64,000 nt of DNA from Plantibacter auratus (GTDB lineage: Bacteria; Actinomycetota; Actinomycetes; Actinomycetales; Microbacteriaceae), in NCBI RefSeq assembly GCF_050587365.1, contig NZ_JBOBFV010000001.1, positions 124,001 through 188,000 on the forward strand, read 5' to 3'. Below are positions 6,537 through 15,915 of this stretch, piece by piece; positions within the stretch are counted from its first letter, which is position 1, and each line of letters starts with the position of its first letter. The notes below the pieces were generated by a model. That model was not told the origin of the DNA, made no database searches, and saw only the letters and a list, made by a program, of their open reading frames with translations. Position numbers and translations under genes: made by a program.

Positions 6537-8081
6537 GTGAACAATCAGGGCCCGATCAGCCTCAGACCGGAACATCCGCAACGGCGGGCGCTCTCGCAGC
6601 TGGTGACCGAATTCGACCTCGACCTGCACGGATCAGCCGACGGCGTGGAGATCAGCGGTGTCAGTCTGAGCTCCGGTGCCGTCGAGCCTGGTGACCTCTA
6701 CATCGGCATGCCGGGTGTCCGTGCCCACGGTGCCGCGTACGCGGAGCAGGCGAAGGAACGTGGCGCTGTCGCGGTGCTCACGGACGACGCCGGACGAGAC
6801 CTGGCCGCAGCGGCCGGTCTGCCGATCATCGTCGTGCCGGAGCCGCGTGCCGCCCTCGGCCACCTCGCCGCCTGGGTGTACCGCACCGCTGAGGAGCCAC
6901 CGACGTTGTTCGGCGTGACCGGTACCAACGGCAAGACGAGCGTGGTCTACCTCCTGAGCGGCATGCTCGCGCAACTCGGGATCGTCTCCGGTCTGAGCTC
7001 GACCGCGGAGCGGCGCATCGGCGACCTCGCGGTGACGAGCTCCCTCACCACGCCGGAGGCCAGCGAGCTGCACGCGTTGCTCGCGCGCATGCGCGAGTCC
7101 GAGGTGCGCGCGGTCGCCATCGAGGTCTCCGCCCAGGCGCTGACCAGGCACCGCGTCGACGGCATCGTCTTCGACGTCGTCGGCTTCACCAACCTCAGTC
7201 ACGACCACTTCGACGACTACGGCGACTTCGACGAGTACTTCGCGGCCAAGCGGGAGCTGTTCGAACCCGACCGGGCCCGACGAGGCGTGGTCACGATCGA
7301 TTCCGACTGGGGCGGCCGGCTCGTCGAGCAGAGCCGGATCCCGGTGACGACCCTGACGACCCGCCCGGAGGTCGACGCCGACTGGCGCATGACGATCCTC
7401 GAGGAGACCGCCGGTTCCACGACGTTCCGCCTCGACGGCCCCGGCGACCAGGTGCTCGTGACGAGCGTGCCGCTGCTCGGCTGGTTCATGGCGGCGAACG
7501 CCGCGCTCGCGATCGTGATGCTCGTCGAGTCCGGTGTTGAGTTCGACATGATCGCTCAGGCCCTCGAGCGGGACGGTGGCATCGACGCCTACATCCCCGG
7601 GCGTGCCGAGCGGATCAGCGGCGACCGCGGCCCGGTCGTGTACATCGACTACGGGCACAGCCCAGACGCGTTCCTCAACACCCTCGCGGCCATCCGGGCC
7701 GTCACGCCGGGCCGGGTCATCATGGTGTTCGGCGCCGACGGAGACCGCGACACGACGAAGCGTCGCGACATGGGCGCGATCGCGGCCCGGGGTGCCGACG
7801 TCGTGGTGGTCACCGACTTCCATCCACGGAGCGAGGACCCGGCGTCGATCCGACGCGTGCTCCTCGAAGCCGCCCGCGAAGCCGCACCGGACGGCGAGTT
7901 GCACGAGGTCGCCGACCCGGCGACCGCGTTCCGCACCGCCCTCGCGCTGGCCGGTCAGGGCGACACCATCCTCTACGCCGGACCTGGGCACGAGGACTAC
8001 CACGAGGTGGCCGGTGTGAAGCTCCCGTACTCGGCGCGCGACGACTCGCGCGACGCGCTGCGTGAGGCAGGGTGGCTCTGA
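6537..8081 (+). CDS. murE: UDP-N-acetylmuramoyl-tripeptide synthetase MurE
   Basis: About 514 residues. It adds the third stem-peptide residue to UDP-MurNAc-Ala-Glu in the cytoplasm. Mur ligase features: P-loop GVTGTNGKTSVVYLL (about residues 127-141), SLTTPEASELHALLARM for UDP-sugar binding, carbamylated-lysine region FAAKRELF, and C-terminal YGHSPDAF and FGADGDRDTTKR. The diamino-acid recognition site, DNPR in meso-DAP enzymes, reads DFHPRSEDP here. Microbacteriaceae are known for B-type peptidoglycan with varied third residues, so the added amino acid is uncertain. GTG 6537 was preferred because AAGGA lies 10 bases upstream; ATG 6519 and a TTG overlapping the ftsI stop are alternatives. 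Confidence 0.93.
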   Translation: MNNQGPISLRPEHPQRRALSQLVTEFDLDLHGSADGVEISGVSLSSGAVEPGDLYIGMPGVRAHGAAYAEQAKERGAVAVLTDDAGRDLAAAAGLPIIVVPEPRAALGHLAAWVYRTAEEPPTLFGVTGTNGKTSVVYLLSGMLAQLGIVSGLSSTAERRIGDLAVTSSLTTPEASELHALLARMRESEVRAVAIEVSAQALTRHRVDGIVFDVVGFTNLSHDHFDDYGDFDEYFAAKRELFEPDRARRGVVTIDSDWGGRLVEQSRIPVTTLTTRPEVDADWRMTILEETAGSTTFRLDGPGDQVLVTSVPLLGWFMAANAALAIVMLVESGVEFDMIAQALERDGGIDAYIPGRAERISGDRGPVVYIDYGHSPDAFLNTLAAIRAVTPGRVIMVFGADGDRDTTKRRDMGAIAARGADVVVVTDFHPRSEDPASIRRVLLEAAREAAPDGELHEVADPATAFRTALALAGQGDTILYAGPGHEDYHEVAGVKLPYSARDDSRDALREAGWL

Positions 8082-9487
8082 TGATCGACCTGACCCTCAC
8101 CGAGATCGCTGCGGCGACCGACGGCCGACTGATCCCCGGTTCGGCTGACCCCGGCCTCGTCGTGTCCGGCGTCGCCGACACCGACTCCCGACTCATCACG
8201 CCCGGCGACATCTTCGTCGCGAAGCCCGGCGAGGAGACCGACGGACATCTGTTCGCCGATGCGGCGGTCGCGAACGGCGCCGCCCTGCTCCTCGTCGAAC
8301 GAGAACTGGCCGTCGCCGTGCCGCAGATCGTCGTCGAGAACTCCGTGACCGCGCTCGGTGCCCTCGCCACCGAGGTCATCACGAGGGTGCGCGCGCTCGG
8401 ACGACTCCGGATCGTCGGTATCACCGGCTCCAACGGCAAGACCACGACCAAGAACCTCCTCGCCGCGGTCCTCGAGCGCGTCGGGGAGACGGTCAGCCCC
8501 AAGGCCTCCTTCAACAACGAGGTCGGAGCGCCGATCACCATGCTGCGCGTGACGAACGACACGCGGTTCCTCGTCGCGGAGATGGGTGCCAGCGGCATCG
8601 GCGAGATCGCCCGACTCATCCGCATGGCGAAGCCCGACATCGGCGTGGTCCTGAAGGTCGGACTCGCCCACGCGGGGGAGTTCGGCGGGATCGAAGCGAC
8701 CGTCACGGCGAAGACCGAGATGGTGTCCGAGCTGCTCCCGGAGGATGTCGCCGTCCTCAACCTCGACGATCCACGGGTGGCCGGTATGGCCGATGCCACC
8801 CGGGCACGCTTGCTCTGGTTCGGCCTCGACGACCGCGCCGCCGTTCGAGCGACCGACATCGTCGCGACGGCGTCCGGGACCGCGTTCACGCTGCACCTGC
8901 CCGACGGTTCCTCCGCGCCCGTCCGGTTCAAGGTGCTCGGCGAGCACCACGTCATGAACGCCCTCGCCGCGGCCGCAGCCGCCCACGAACTCGGTGTGGA
9001 GATCGACCTCATCGTCGACGCCCTCGAGAGCGTGAGCCGGGCGGAGCGCTGGCGGATGGAGCCCCTCGGCGGACGCGACGACGTGTCCATCATCAACGAC
9101 GCCTACAACGCGAGCCCCGACTCGATGTCGGCCGCCATCCGGACCCTCGCCCAGATCGGTGCTGAACGCGGCCGGACCATCGCGGTACTCGGTGCCATGA
9201 GCGAACTCGGCGACTGGGCGGGCGAGGAACACGACCGCATCGGACTCCAGGTCGTCCGGCTCGGCATCGGCCGCCTCGTCGTGGTCGGCCCCGAGGCCCG
9301 CCGCATGCACATCACCGCGATCAACGAAGGGTCGTGGGACGGCGAGTCGGTGTACTTCGCGACCGCGGACGAGGCGTTCGCGTACTTGAGCGCGGAGATC
9401 GCCCCGGGCGACACCGTGCTCGTGAAATCGTCGAACGCGGCCGGGCTCCGGTTGCTGGGCGATCGACTGGGGGAGTTGTACGCATGA
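8081..9487 (+). CDS. murF: UDP-N-acetylmuramoyl-tripeptide:D-Ala-D-Ala ligase MurF
   Basis: About 468 residues, completing the cytoplasmic pentapeptide precursor. Motifs: P-loop GITGSNGKTTTKNLL (about 108-122), ASFNNEVGAPITMLR, VAEMGASGIGEI, and the C-terminal NDAYNASPDSMSAAI that contacts substrate. Length is typical. The ATG overlaps the last base of the murE TGA, giving tight translational coupling; a GTG at 8072 is the alternative start. The stop overlaps the mraY ATG. Confidence 0.95.
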   Translation: MIDLTLTEIAAATDGRLIPGSADPGLVVSGVADTDSRLITPGDIFVAKPGEETDGHLFADAAVANGAALLLVERELAVAVPQIVVENSVTALGALATEVITRVRALGRLRIVGITGSNGKTTTKNLLAAVLERVGETVSPKASFNNEVGAPITMLRVTNDTRFLVAEMGASGIGEIARLIRMAKPDIGVVLKVGLAHAGEFGGIEATVTAKTEMVSELLPEDVAVLNLDDPRVAGMADATRARLLWFGLDDRAAVRATDIVATASGTAFTLHLPDGSSAPVRFKVLGEHHVMNALAAAAAAHELGVEIDLIVDALESVSRAERWRMEPLGGRDDVSIINDAYNASPDSMSAAIRTLAQIGAERGRTIAVLGAMSELGDWAGEEHDRIGLQVVRLGIGRLVVVGPEARRMHITAINEGSWDGESVYFATADEAFAYLSAEIAPGDTVLVKSSNAAGLRLLGDRLGELYA

Positions 9488-10581
9488 GAGTCCTGTTGGC
9501 CGCGGGAGCGATCTCGCTGGCGTTCTCCCTCTTCCTGACCCCGCTCTTCATCAGAGCGTTCCGCAAACTCGCCTGGGGTCAGTTCATCCGCGACGACGGA
9601 CCGCAGAGCCACCACACCAAGCGCGGAACCGCGACGATGGGCGGCGTCATCATCATCGTCGGTACCCTCGTCGGCTTCTTCGCGAGCTATCTGATCTTCC
9701 AAGAGCAGGTCGGCGTCTCGGCGCTCCTGGTCCTGTTGATGATGGTCGGACTCGGCATCGTCGGGTTCATCGACGACTTCCTGAAGGTCCGCAAGAAGCA
9801 GAGCCTCGGACTCGGTGGATGGGCGAAGGTCTCCGGGCAGCTCATCGTCGCGACGGTGTTCGCCGTCCTGGCGATCAACTTCCCGAACACCGAGGGGTTC
9901 ACCCCGGCATCGACGAACATCTCGATCATCCGCGACATCCCGATCAACTTCATGGCGATCGGCATCCCGGTGATCGGCATCCTGCTGTACATCCTCTGGA
10001 CCTCGGTGATCGTGGCGGCGACGTCGAACGGCGTGAACGTCACCGACGGGCTCGACGGGCTCGCCACCGGTGCCTCGATCCTCGCGATCGGCTCGTACAT
10101 CATCATCGGGTTCTGGCAGTTCAACCAGTCGTGCTTCAGCTCCTCGCTCGCCTCCGACGTGGCCTACAAGTGCTACGACGTCCGGGATCCGCTCGACCTC
10201 GCCGTGGTCGCGGCGGCGATCGTGGGCGCGCTCATCGGGTTCCTCTGGTGGAACACCTCGCCGGCACAGATCTTCATGGGCGACAGCGGTTCGTTGGCGC
10301 TCGGTGGAGCACTCGCGGCGCTGGCGATCCTCAGCAAGACCGAGCTCCTCCTGGTGCTCGTCGGTGGGCTGTTCGTGATCGAGGCCGGCTCCGTGATCGT
10401 GCAACGCGCCTACTTCAAGGTGACCCACGGCAAGCGCATCTTCCTCATGAGCCCCATCCATCACCACTTCGAACTCAAGGGTTGGGCCGAGGTCACCGTC
10501 GTCGTCCGCTTCTGGATCATCGGTGGTCTGCTCGTCGCCGCGGGTGTGGGTTCCTTCTACCTCGAGTGGCTGAGCCGTTGA
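9484..10581 (+). CDS. mraY: Phospho-N-acetylmuramoyl-pentapeptide transferase MraY
   Basis: A 365-residue polytopic membrane enzyme that transfers phospho-MurNAc-pentapeptide to undecaprenyl phosphate, giving lipid I. Signature segments: GTATMGGVI near residue 50, FIDDFLK (about 95-101) with the catalytic aspartates, NGVNVTDGLDGLATG (about 181-195), FMGDSGSLALGG (about 264-275) and PIHHHFELKGW (about 324-334). Roughly ten transmembrane helices can be traced. The start overlaps the murF stop as ATGA, and murD starts at a TTG within the mraY stop. Confidence 0.96.
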   Translation: MRVLLAAGAISLAFSLFLTPLFIRAFRKLAWGQFIRDDGPQSHHTKRGTATMGGVIIIVGTLVGFFASYLIFQEQVGVSALLVLLMMVGLGIVGFIDDFLKVRKKQSLGLGGWAKVSGQLIVATVFAVLAINFPNTEGFTPASTNISIIRDIPINFMAIGIPVIGILLYILWTSVIVAATSNGVNVTDGLDGLATGASILAIGSYIIIGFWQFNQSCFSSSLASDVAYKCYDVRDPLDLAVVAAAIVGALIGFLWWNTSPAQIFMGDSGSLALGGALAALAILSKTELLLVLVGGLFVIEAGSVIVQRAYFKVTHGKRIFLMSPIHHHFELKGWAEVTVVVRFWIIGGLLVAAGVGSFYLEWLSR

Positions 10582-12089
10582 GCGCCGAGCGCCTCGACGG
10601 ACTCCGGAGCTGGCACGCCGACTGGCGCGGACTCCGGGTCGCCGTCCTGGGGCTCGGCATGACCGGGTTCTCCGTCGCTGACACGCTCACCGAGCTCGGC
10701 TCGGAGGTACTCGTCCTGGCCGGCGAGGCCGCGGACGAACGTGCCGAACTCGTCGGCGTCATCGGTGCGCGTCTCATCCAGCGGGACCTGTCGACCGTGC
10801 CGTCCGAGCTCGTGGAGTTCGCTCCGGAACTCGTCGTCGTGTCACCCGGCTTCCACCCCGACCACCCCGTCGTCGCGTGGGCGCAGGCGGCCGGGGTCGC
10901 CGTGTGGGGCGACATCGAGCTCGCCTGGCGGGTCCGCGACAAGGTCGGCACCCCGGCTGAGTGGATCTGCGTCACCGGCACGAACGGCAAGACCACGACC
11001 GTTCAACTGACGGCGTCGATGCTCGTCGAGGCGGGCTTCCGGGCGGCGCCCTGCGGCAACATCGGCGTCCCGGTCCTGGACGCCGTCCGTGATCCGCAGG
11101 GCTTCGACTTCTTCGTCGTCGAGCTCTCGAGTTACCAGTTGCACACCCTCGGCCTGCAGGGCGGTCGGAGCATCGTCTCGCCGCTCGCCAGCGTCTGCCT
11201 GAACCTCGCCGACGACCACCTCGACTGGCACGGCTCCGCCGCGGCGTACCGGGCGGCGAAGGCCGTGGTGTACGAGAACACGAAAATCGCGTGCGTCTAC
11301 AACCGCGCTGACGCGGCGACGATGTCGATGGTCGAGGAGGCCGAGGTCGTCGACGGCGCCCGAGCCGTCGGGTTCGGCCTCGACGTCCCCGGACCGAGCG
11401 ACTTCGGTGTCGTGGACGGCATCCTGGTCGACCGCGCGTTCCTCGACGACCGTCGGACGAGCGCCCTCGAGATCACGACGGTCGAAGCGCTCGCCCAGCG
11501 CGGGCTCGCCGCCCCGCACATCGTCGCCAACATCCTGGCGGCAGCGGCACTCGCCCGGGCCGCCGGCATCACGGTCGAGGCCGTGCGCGACACCCTGCTG
11601 TCGTTCGGCCTGGACGCGCACCGGATCCAGCTCATCGCGCGGAGGCTCGAGGTGGACTGGATCGACGACTCGAAGGCCACCAATCCGCACGCCGCCGACG
11701 CCTCGCTCGCCGCCTACCGCTCGGTGGTGTGGATCGTCGGAGGCCTGTTGAAGGGCGTCTCGATCGATCATCTGGTGGAGCGGCACGCCGACCACCTGCG
11801 CGCGGCCGTCGTGATCGGCGCCGACCGCTCGGAGGTCCTCGCGGCATTCGCGCGACACGCGCCGACCCTGACCGTCATCGAGGTCGACGCAGCGGAGACT
11901 GAACACGTCATGCCGGAGGCCGTTCGCCGGGCCGCCGAGGTCGCGCAGGCAGGGGACACCGTGCTCCTCGCTCCTGCAGCCGCCTCGATGGACCAGTTCA
12001 CGGACTACGGACACCGTGGTCGCCTGTTCCAGGCCGCCGTCGAAGCAGAGCTGGGAGGTGAGGCGGATGATCGATCCGCCTCGCGCTGA
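10578..12089 (+). CDS. murD: UDP-N-acetylmuramoyl-L-alanine:D-glutamate ligase MurD
   Basis: About 503 residues. It adds D-glutamate to UDP-MurNAc-L-Ala. A Rossmann-like N-domain (RVAVLGLGMTGFSVADTL) precedes the P-loop CVTGTNGKTTTVQL (about 132-145), AAPCGNIGVPVLD, VELSSYQL and the C-terminal DDSKATNPHAADASL and WIVGGL. The likely start is TTG 10578, which overlaps the mraY TGA as TTGA; no ATG or GTG lies early enough to keep the nucleotide-binding N-terminus. The 3' end overlaps ftsW by 23 bp. Confidence 0.94.
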   Translation: MSAERLDGLRSWHADWRGLRVAVLGLGMTGFSVADTLTELGSEVLVLAGEAADERAELVGVIGARLIQRDLSTVPSELVEFAPELVVVSPGFHPDHPVVAWAQAAGVAVWGDIELAWRVRDKVGTPAEWICVTGTNGKTTTVQLTASMLVEAGFRAAPCGNIGVPVLDAVRDPQGFDFFVVELSSYQLHTLGLQGGRSIVSPLASVCLNLADDHLDWHGSAAAYRAAKAVVYENTKIACVYNRADAATMSMVEEAEVVDGARAVGFGLDVPGPSDFGVVDGILVDRAFLDDRRTSALEITTVEALAQRGLAAPHIVANILAAAALARAAGITVEAVRDTLLSFGLDAHRIQLIARRLEVDWIDDSKATNPHAADASLAAYRSVVWIVGGLLKGVSIDHLVERHADHLRAAVVIGADRSEVLAAFARHAPTLTVIEVDAAETEHVMPEAVRRAAEVAQAGDTVLLAPAAASMDQFTDYGHRGRLFQAAVEAELGGEADDRSASR

Positions 12090-13371
12090 CCCGCGCCGCG
12101 TGCGGTCGTCGTCGTCCCGGATGACGACGGTCGCCTCAGGCAGTGGGACACCCGACGCACCGACGTCGCCGAGAGGCATGTCGAGTGCGCGGATCTCGCT
12201 GGGCAAGGTGCTGCGTCCGGAGTCGAAGAACTACTTCCTCCTGCTGGGTGTCACCCTGTTCCTCGTCGGGCTCGGGCTCGTCATGGTGCTGTCCTCATCC
12301 TCCGTCGAGTCTTACGAGGCCGGCGACGGGTACTTCGGGCTGTTCTGGCGCCAGGCGACGTTCGCGATGATCGGTGTTCCGCTCATGCTCATCGTGAGCC
12401 GCTTCCCGGCACGGTTCTGGAAGAAGTGGGCGTGGGTGTTCCTCCTGGTCGCCATGGGCCTGCAACTGCTCGTCTTCACACCGCTCGGCTACGAGATCGG
12501 TGGCAACCGCAACTGGATCGAGATCGGCGGCTTCACCGCGCAGCCATCGGAAGCGGTCAAGCTCGCACTGGTCGTGTGGCTCGGGCTCGTGTTGACGATC
12601 AAGCAACCGCGTCTCCTCGAGTGGAAGCACGCCCTGATCCCGGTCATCCCCTTCGCCGGTCTCTCCATCGGCCTCGTCCTGCTCGGTGGCGACCTCGGTA
12701 CCGTCGTGATCATGGCCCTCATCGTGTTCTCGGCGCTGTACTTCGCCGGAGTGCGACTGCGCTACATCGCGATCCCCGTGGTCGCGGGGGCCGTGCTGTT
12801 CCTCATCATGGCCGTCACGAGTGCCAACCGCATGCAGCGCATCATGGCGTTCTTCGGCGACGGCAAGGGCGACTACGAGAACGCCGACTGGCAGTCGACC
12901 CACGGCACGTGGGCGCTGGCGAACGGCGGCCTCTGGGGCGTCGGCCTCGGCAACTCGCGCGCGAAGTACGGGTGGTTACCGGCGATCTCGAACGACTTCA
13001 TCTTCGCGGCGATCGGCGAGGAGCTGGGCCTCATCGGCGCCGTCCTCGTCCTCGGGCTGTTCGTCTTCCTCGCGGTCATGTTCATCCGGGTGATCCGCAC
13101 CAGCGACGACTCCTTCGTGAGGATCACCACCGGCGCCGTCATGGCCTGGATCATCGGCCAGGCGCTCGTGAACATCGGCGTCGTCCTCGGAGTCCTGCCG
13201 GTGCTCGGTGTGCCGTTACCGCTGCTGTCCTCGGGCGGCACGGCGCTGCTCACCACCCTCGTCGCGATCGGGATCGTCCTGTCCTTCGCCCGGGAGCGGG
13301 GGCGCCCCGCGTCCCAGCAGTCCCGTCGGACACCCGCTCGACGTCCCCAATCCTCCGGAGCCACCCGATGA
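12067..13371 (+). CDS. ftsW: Lipid II polymerase / divisome SEDS protein FtsW
   Basis: A 434-residue SEDS glycosyltransferase with about ten transmembrane helices, partner of FtsI at the septum. Characteristic stretches: GLVMVLSSSSVES (about residues 69-81), GGNRNWIEIGGFTAQPSE, LGGDLGTVVIM, GNSRAKYGWLPAISNDFIFA (about 296-315) with the conserved substrate loop, and PVLGVPLPLLSSGG. The N-terminal 45 residues are a basic cytoplasmic extension. The ATG at 12067 lies inside the end of murD, behind GGGAGGTGAGG. The stop overlaps the murG ATG. Confidence 0.95.
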   Translation: MIDPPRADPRRVRSSSSRMTTVASGSGTPDAPTSPRGMSSARISLGKVLRPESKNYFLLLGVTLFLVGLGLVMVLSSSSVESYEAGDGYFGLFWRQATFAMIGVPLMLIVSRFPARFWKKWAWVFLLVAMGLQLLVFTPLGYEIGGNRNWIEIGGFTAQPSEAVKLALVVWLGLVLTIKQPRLLEWKHALIPVIPFAGLSIGLVLLGGDLGTVVIMALIVFSALYFAGVRLRYIAIPVVAGAVLFLIMAVTSANRMQRIMAFFGDGKGDYENADWQSTHGTWALANGGLWGVGLGNSRAKYGWLPAISNDFIFAAIGEELGLIGAVLVLGLFVFLAVMFIRVIRTSDDSFVRITTGAVMAWIIGQALVNIGVVLGVLPVLGVPLPLLSSGGTALLTTLVAIGIVLSFARERGRPASQQSRRTPARRPQSSGATR

Positions 13372-14465
13372 CCACCTACCTCCTCGCTGGCGGCGGCACC
13401 GCCGGCCATGTCAATCCGCTGTTGGCGGTGGCCGACGGACTCCGCGCCAGAGACCCCGAAGCGACGATCCTCGTCGTCGGTACGGCGGAGGGCCTCGAGG
13501 CGCGACTCGTCCCGGAACGCGGCTACGAATTGCTCACGATCCCCAAACTGCCCTTCCCCCGCCGGCCGAACGTCGATGCGCTCCGCTTCCCCGGTCGCCT
13601 CCGTCGGACGGTCGCAGCCGTGGTCGCGATGATCCGGGAGCATCGGGTGGACGTCGTGATCGGTTTCGGCGGCTACGCGGCCGCACCGGCGTACACTGCT
13701 GCCAGGCGCGCCGGTGTCCCGCTGGTCATCCACGAGGCGAACGCTCGTCCGGGCCTCGCGAACCGGCTCGGCGCGAGGTACACGCCCTACGTCGGTGTCG
13801 CCTTCCACCACACGCCCATCCGCAACGCACGCTTCGTCGGCATGCCGCTGCGTCGCGAGATCGAGGAGTTGGACCGCGAGGCGCTCCGGCCGGCGGCCCT
13901 CGCCGAGTTCGGCCTCGCGTCGGACCGACCACTGCTGCTCGTCACCGGCGGTTCGCTCGGCGCGAGACGGATCAACGCGACGATGAGCCAGAGCGCCGAA
14001 GACATCGTCGCGGCAGGCTGGCAGGTGCTCCACATCACGGGTGCGAAGAGCGAGATCTCGGATCCCGGTGTCGCCCACTACCACCTCCTCGAGTACTGCT
14101 CCCGGATGGAGCTCGCCATCGCCGCAGCCGACTTCGCGGTGTCGCGTGCTGGCAGCGCCACCGTCAGTGAGCTGTGCGCGGTCGGGCTCCCCGCCGTCTA
14201 CGTGCCCTACCCGGTCGGCAACGGTGAGCAGCGCTTCAACGCCGCCGACGTCGTGCGTGCCGGGGGAGCGGTTATGGTAGATGACGCGCAGTTCGTGCCG
14301 GCCTGGGTGCGTGAGCACCTCGTCCCGTTGCTGAGCGATCGGCACCGGGTCGACGACCTGGCCGCCCAATCCAAGAGCGTCGGTGTCTCCGACGGCACGG
14401 CTCGCGTCATCGCCCTCATCGATGAGGCGCTCCAACCATCGGTGCAGCGCGTGCGCGGCCGGTGA
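13368..14465 (+). CDS. murG: UDP-GlcNAc:lipid I N-acetylglucosaminyltransferase MurG
   Basis: A 365-residue GT-B enzyme at the cytoplasmic membrane face that makes lipid II. Visible: the N-terminal glycine loop LAGGGTAGHVNPLLA (about 5-19), VVIGFGGYAAAPA, HEANARPGLANR, VTGGSLGARRIN, and the UDP-sugar pocket SRAGSATVSELCAVGLPAVYVPYP split over residues about 262-285, then GNGEQRFNA. The start overlaps the ftsW stop as ATGA, with CCGGAG upstream. murC follows after 27 bp. Confidence 0.96.
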   Translation: MTTYLLAGGGTAGHVNPLLAVADGLRARDPEATILVVGTAEGLEARLVPERGYELLTIPKLPFPRRPNVDALRFPGRLRRTVAAVVAMIREHRVDVVIGFGGYAAAPAYTAARRAGVPLVIHEANARPGLANRLGARYTPYVGVAFHHTPIRNARFVGMPLRREIEELDREALRPAALAEFGLASDRPLLLVTGGSLGARRINATMSQSAEDIVAAGWQVLHITGAKSEISDPGVAHYHLLEYCSRMELAIAAADFAVSRAGSATVSELCAVGLPAVYVPYPVGNGEQRFNAADVVRAGGAVMVDDAQFVPAWVREHLVPLLSDRHRVDDLAAQSKSVGVSDGTARVIALIDEALQPSVQRVRGR

Positions 14466-14492
14466 TCCAGTCTTCCCAGAAAGCGTGACACC

Positions 14493-15905
14493 GTGATCAA
14501 GCCAGACCCCACCGTCGAGATCCCCGCCGACCTCGGCGTCGTGCACTTCGTCGGAATCGGCGGCAGCGGGATGAGCGGCATCGCACGGTTGTTCGTGAGC
14601 GCCGGATCGCGCGTGACCGGCTCGGACGTGCGCGAGTCGAAGAACATCGACGCCCTGCGCGAGCTCGGCGTCCCCGTCGCCATCGGCCACGATGCACAGA
14701 ACGTCGGTGACGCGGACACCCTCGTCGTGACCGGAGCGCTGTGGGCGGACAATCCCGAGTACCTGCTGGCGAAGGAACGGGGTCTGACGATCCTGCACCG
14801 GTCGCAGGCTCTCGCGTGGCTGACCTCCGGGACACGGCTCGTCTCCGTCGCGGGGGCCCACGGGAAGACGACGTCGACCGGCATGATCATCACGGCGCTC
14901 CTGGAGCTCGGTGCCGATCCCAGCTTCGTCAACGGTGGCGTGATCGAGTCCCTCGGGCTGAGCTCGGCCCGCGGCGCCGGAGAACTGTTCGTCGTCGAGG
15001 CGGACGAGTCCGACGGTTCGTTCCTGCTCTACGACACGGCCGTCGCGCTCATCACGAACATCGACCCCGACCACTTGGACCACTACGGCTCGCTCGAAGC
15101 GTTCGAGCAGGCGTTCGTGACCTTCGCTCAGCAGGCTCGCGAACTCGTCGTCATCTCCTCGGACGACGCCGGCGCGGTCCGGATCACCCCGGCACTTCGC
15201 GATGCCGCCGACGGCAAGCGGGTGCTGACCTTCGGAGAGGCCCCCGACGCGGACGTCCGACTGCACGACGTCGGCTCCACCGGTCCGGTCTCGTTCCAGC
15301 TCAGCTATGAGGGCACCAGCTACGCGGCGACCCTCCGCGTGCCCGGGCGCCACAACGCCATCAACGCCGCCGGCGCCTTCGCCGTCCTCGTCGGTGTCGG
15401 GTTCGACCCGGCGGACGCGCTCCGAGGCATCAGCGCCTTCGGCGGGACGCAGCGTCGATTCGAGCTGCACGGGGTCGTCGACGGTGTCAGTGTCTACGAC
15501 GACTACGCGCACCACCCCACCGAGGTCGCCGCCGCTCTCGCCGCCGCGCGCACGGTGGTCGGCGACGGACGCATCATCGCGGTCCACCAGCCGCACCTGT
15601 ACAGCCGGACCCGCCTCTTCGCCCAGGAGTTCGCCGACGCCCTCGAACGGTACGCCGATCACACGGTCGTCCTCGAGGTCTACGGCGCGCGCGAGGACCC
15701 CGAGCCCGGTGTGACCGGTGCGACCGTGTCGACCCGGTTCTCCGACGCGGACCGTGTCGCGTACATCGACGACTGGCAGCGCGCCGCGGACTACACGGCG
15801 ACGGTCGCGCGACCCGGCGACTTCGTCATCACGCTCGGATGCGGCGACGTCTACCGGATCGTGCCGCAGCTCCTCGAGGCCATCGCCGGTCGCGAGTCCG
15901 TCTGA
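14493..15905 (+). CDS. murC: UDP-N-acetylmuramate:L-alanine ligase MurC
   Basis: A 470-residue ligase that adds the first stem residue. Motifs: HFVGIGGSGMSGIARL at the N-terminus (about 16-31), P-loop VAGAHGKTTSTGMI (about 119-132), VEADESDGSF, NIDPDHLDHYGS, GRHNAINAAGA and YDDYAHHPTEV. Length and order are standard. The GTG start at 14493 is preceded by AGAAAG. ftsQ begins 10 bp after its stop. Confidence 0.96.
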   Translation: MIKPDPTVEIPADLGVVHFVGIGGSGMSGIARLFVSAGSRVTGSDVRESKNIDALRELGVPVAIGHDAQNVGDADTLVVTGALWADNPEYLLAKERGLTILHRSQALAWLTSGTRLVSVAGAHGKTTSTGMIITALLELGADPSFVNGGVIESLGLSSARGAGELFVVEADESDGSFLLYDTAVALITNIDPDHLDHYGSLEAFEQAFVTFAQQARELVVISSDDAGAVRITPALRDAADGKRVLTFGEAPDADVRLHDVGSTGPVSFQLSYEGTSYAATLRVPGRHNAINAAGAFAVLVGVGFDPADALRGISAFGGTQRRFELHGVVDGVSVYDDYAHHPTEVAAALAAARTVVGDGRIIAVHQPHLYSRTRLFAQEFADALERYADHTVVLEVYGAREDPEPGVTGATVSTRFSDADRVAYIDDWQRAADYTATVARPGDFVITLGCGDVYRIVPQLLEAIAGRESV

Positions 15906-15915
15906 TGGGCGTCCG

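Noticed and set aside
12873..15662. Long open frame of 929 codons on the minus strand opposite ftsW, murG and murC
   Set aside because: High-GC antisense shadow; composition is low-complexity Arg/Gly/Asp/Val and the + strand genes are unmistakable.
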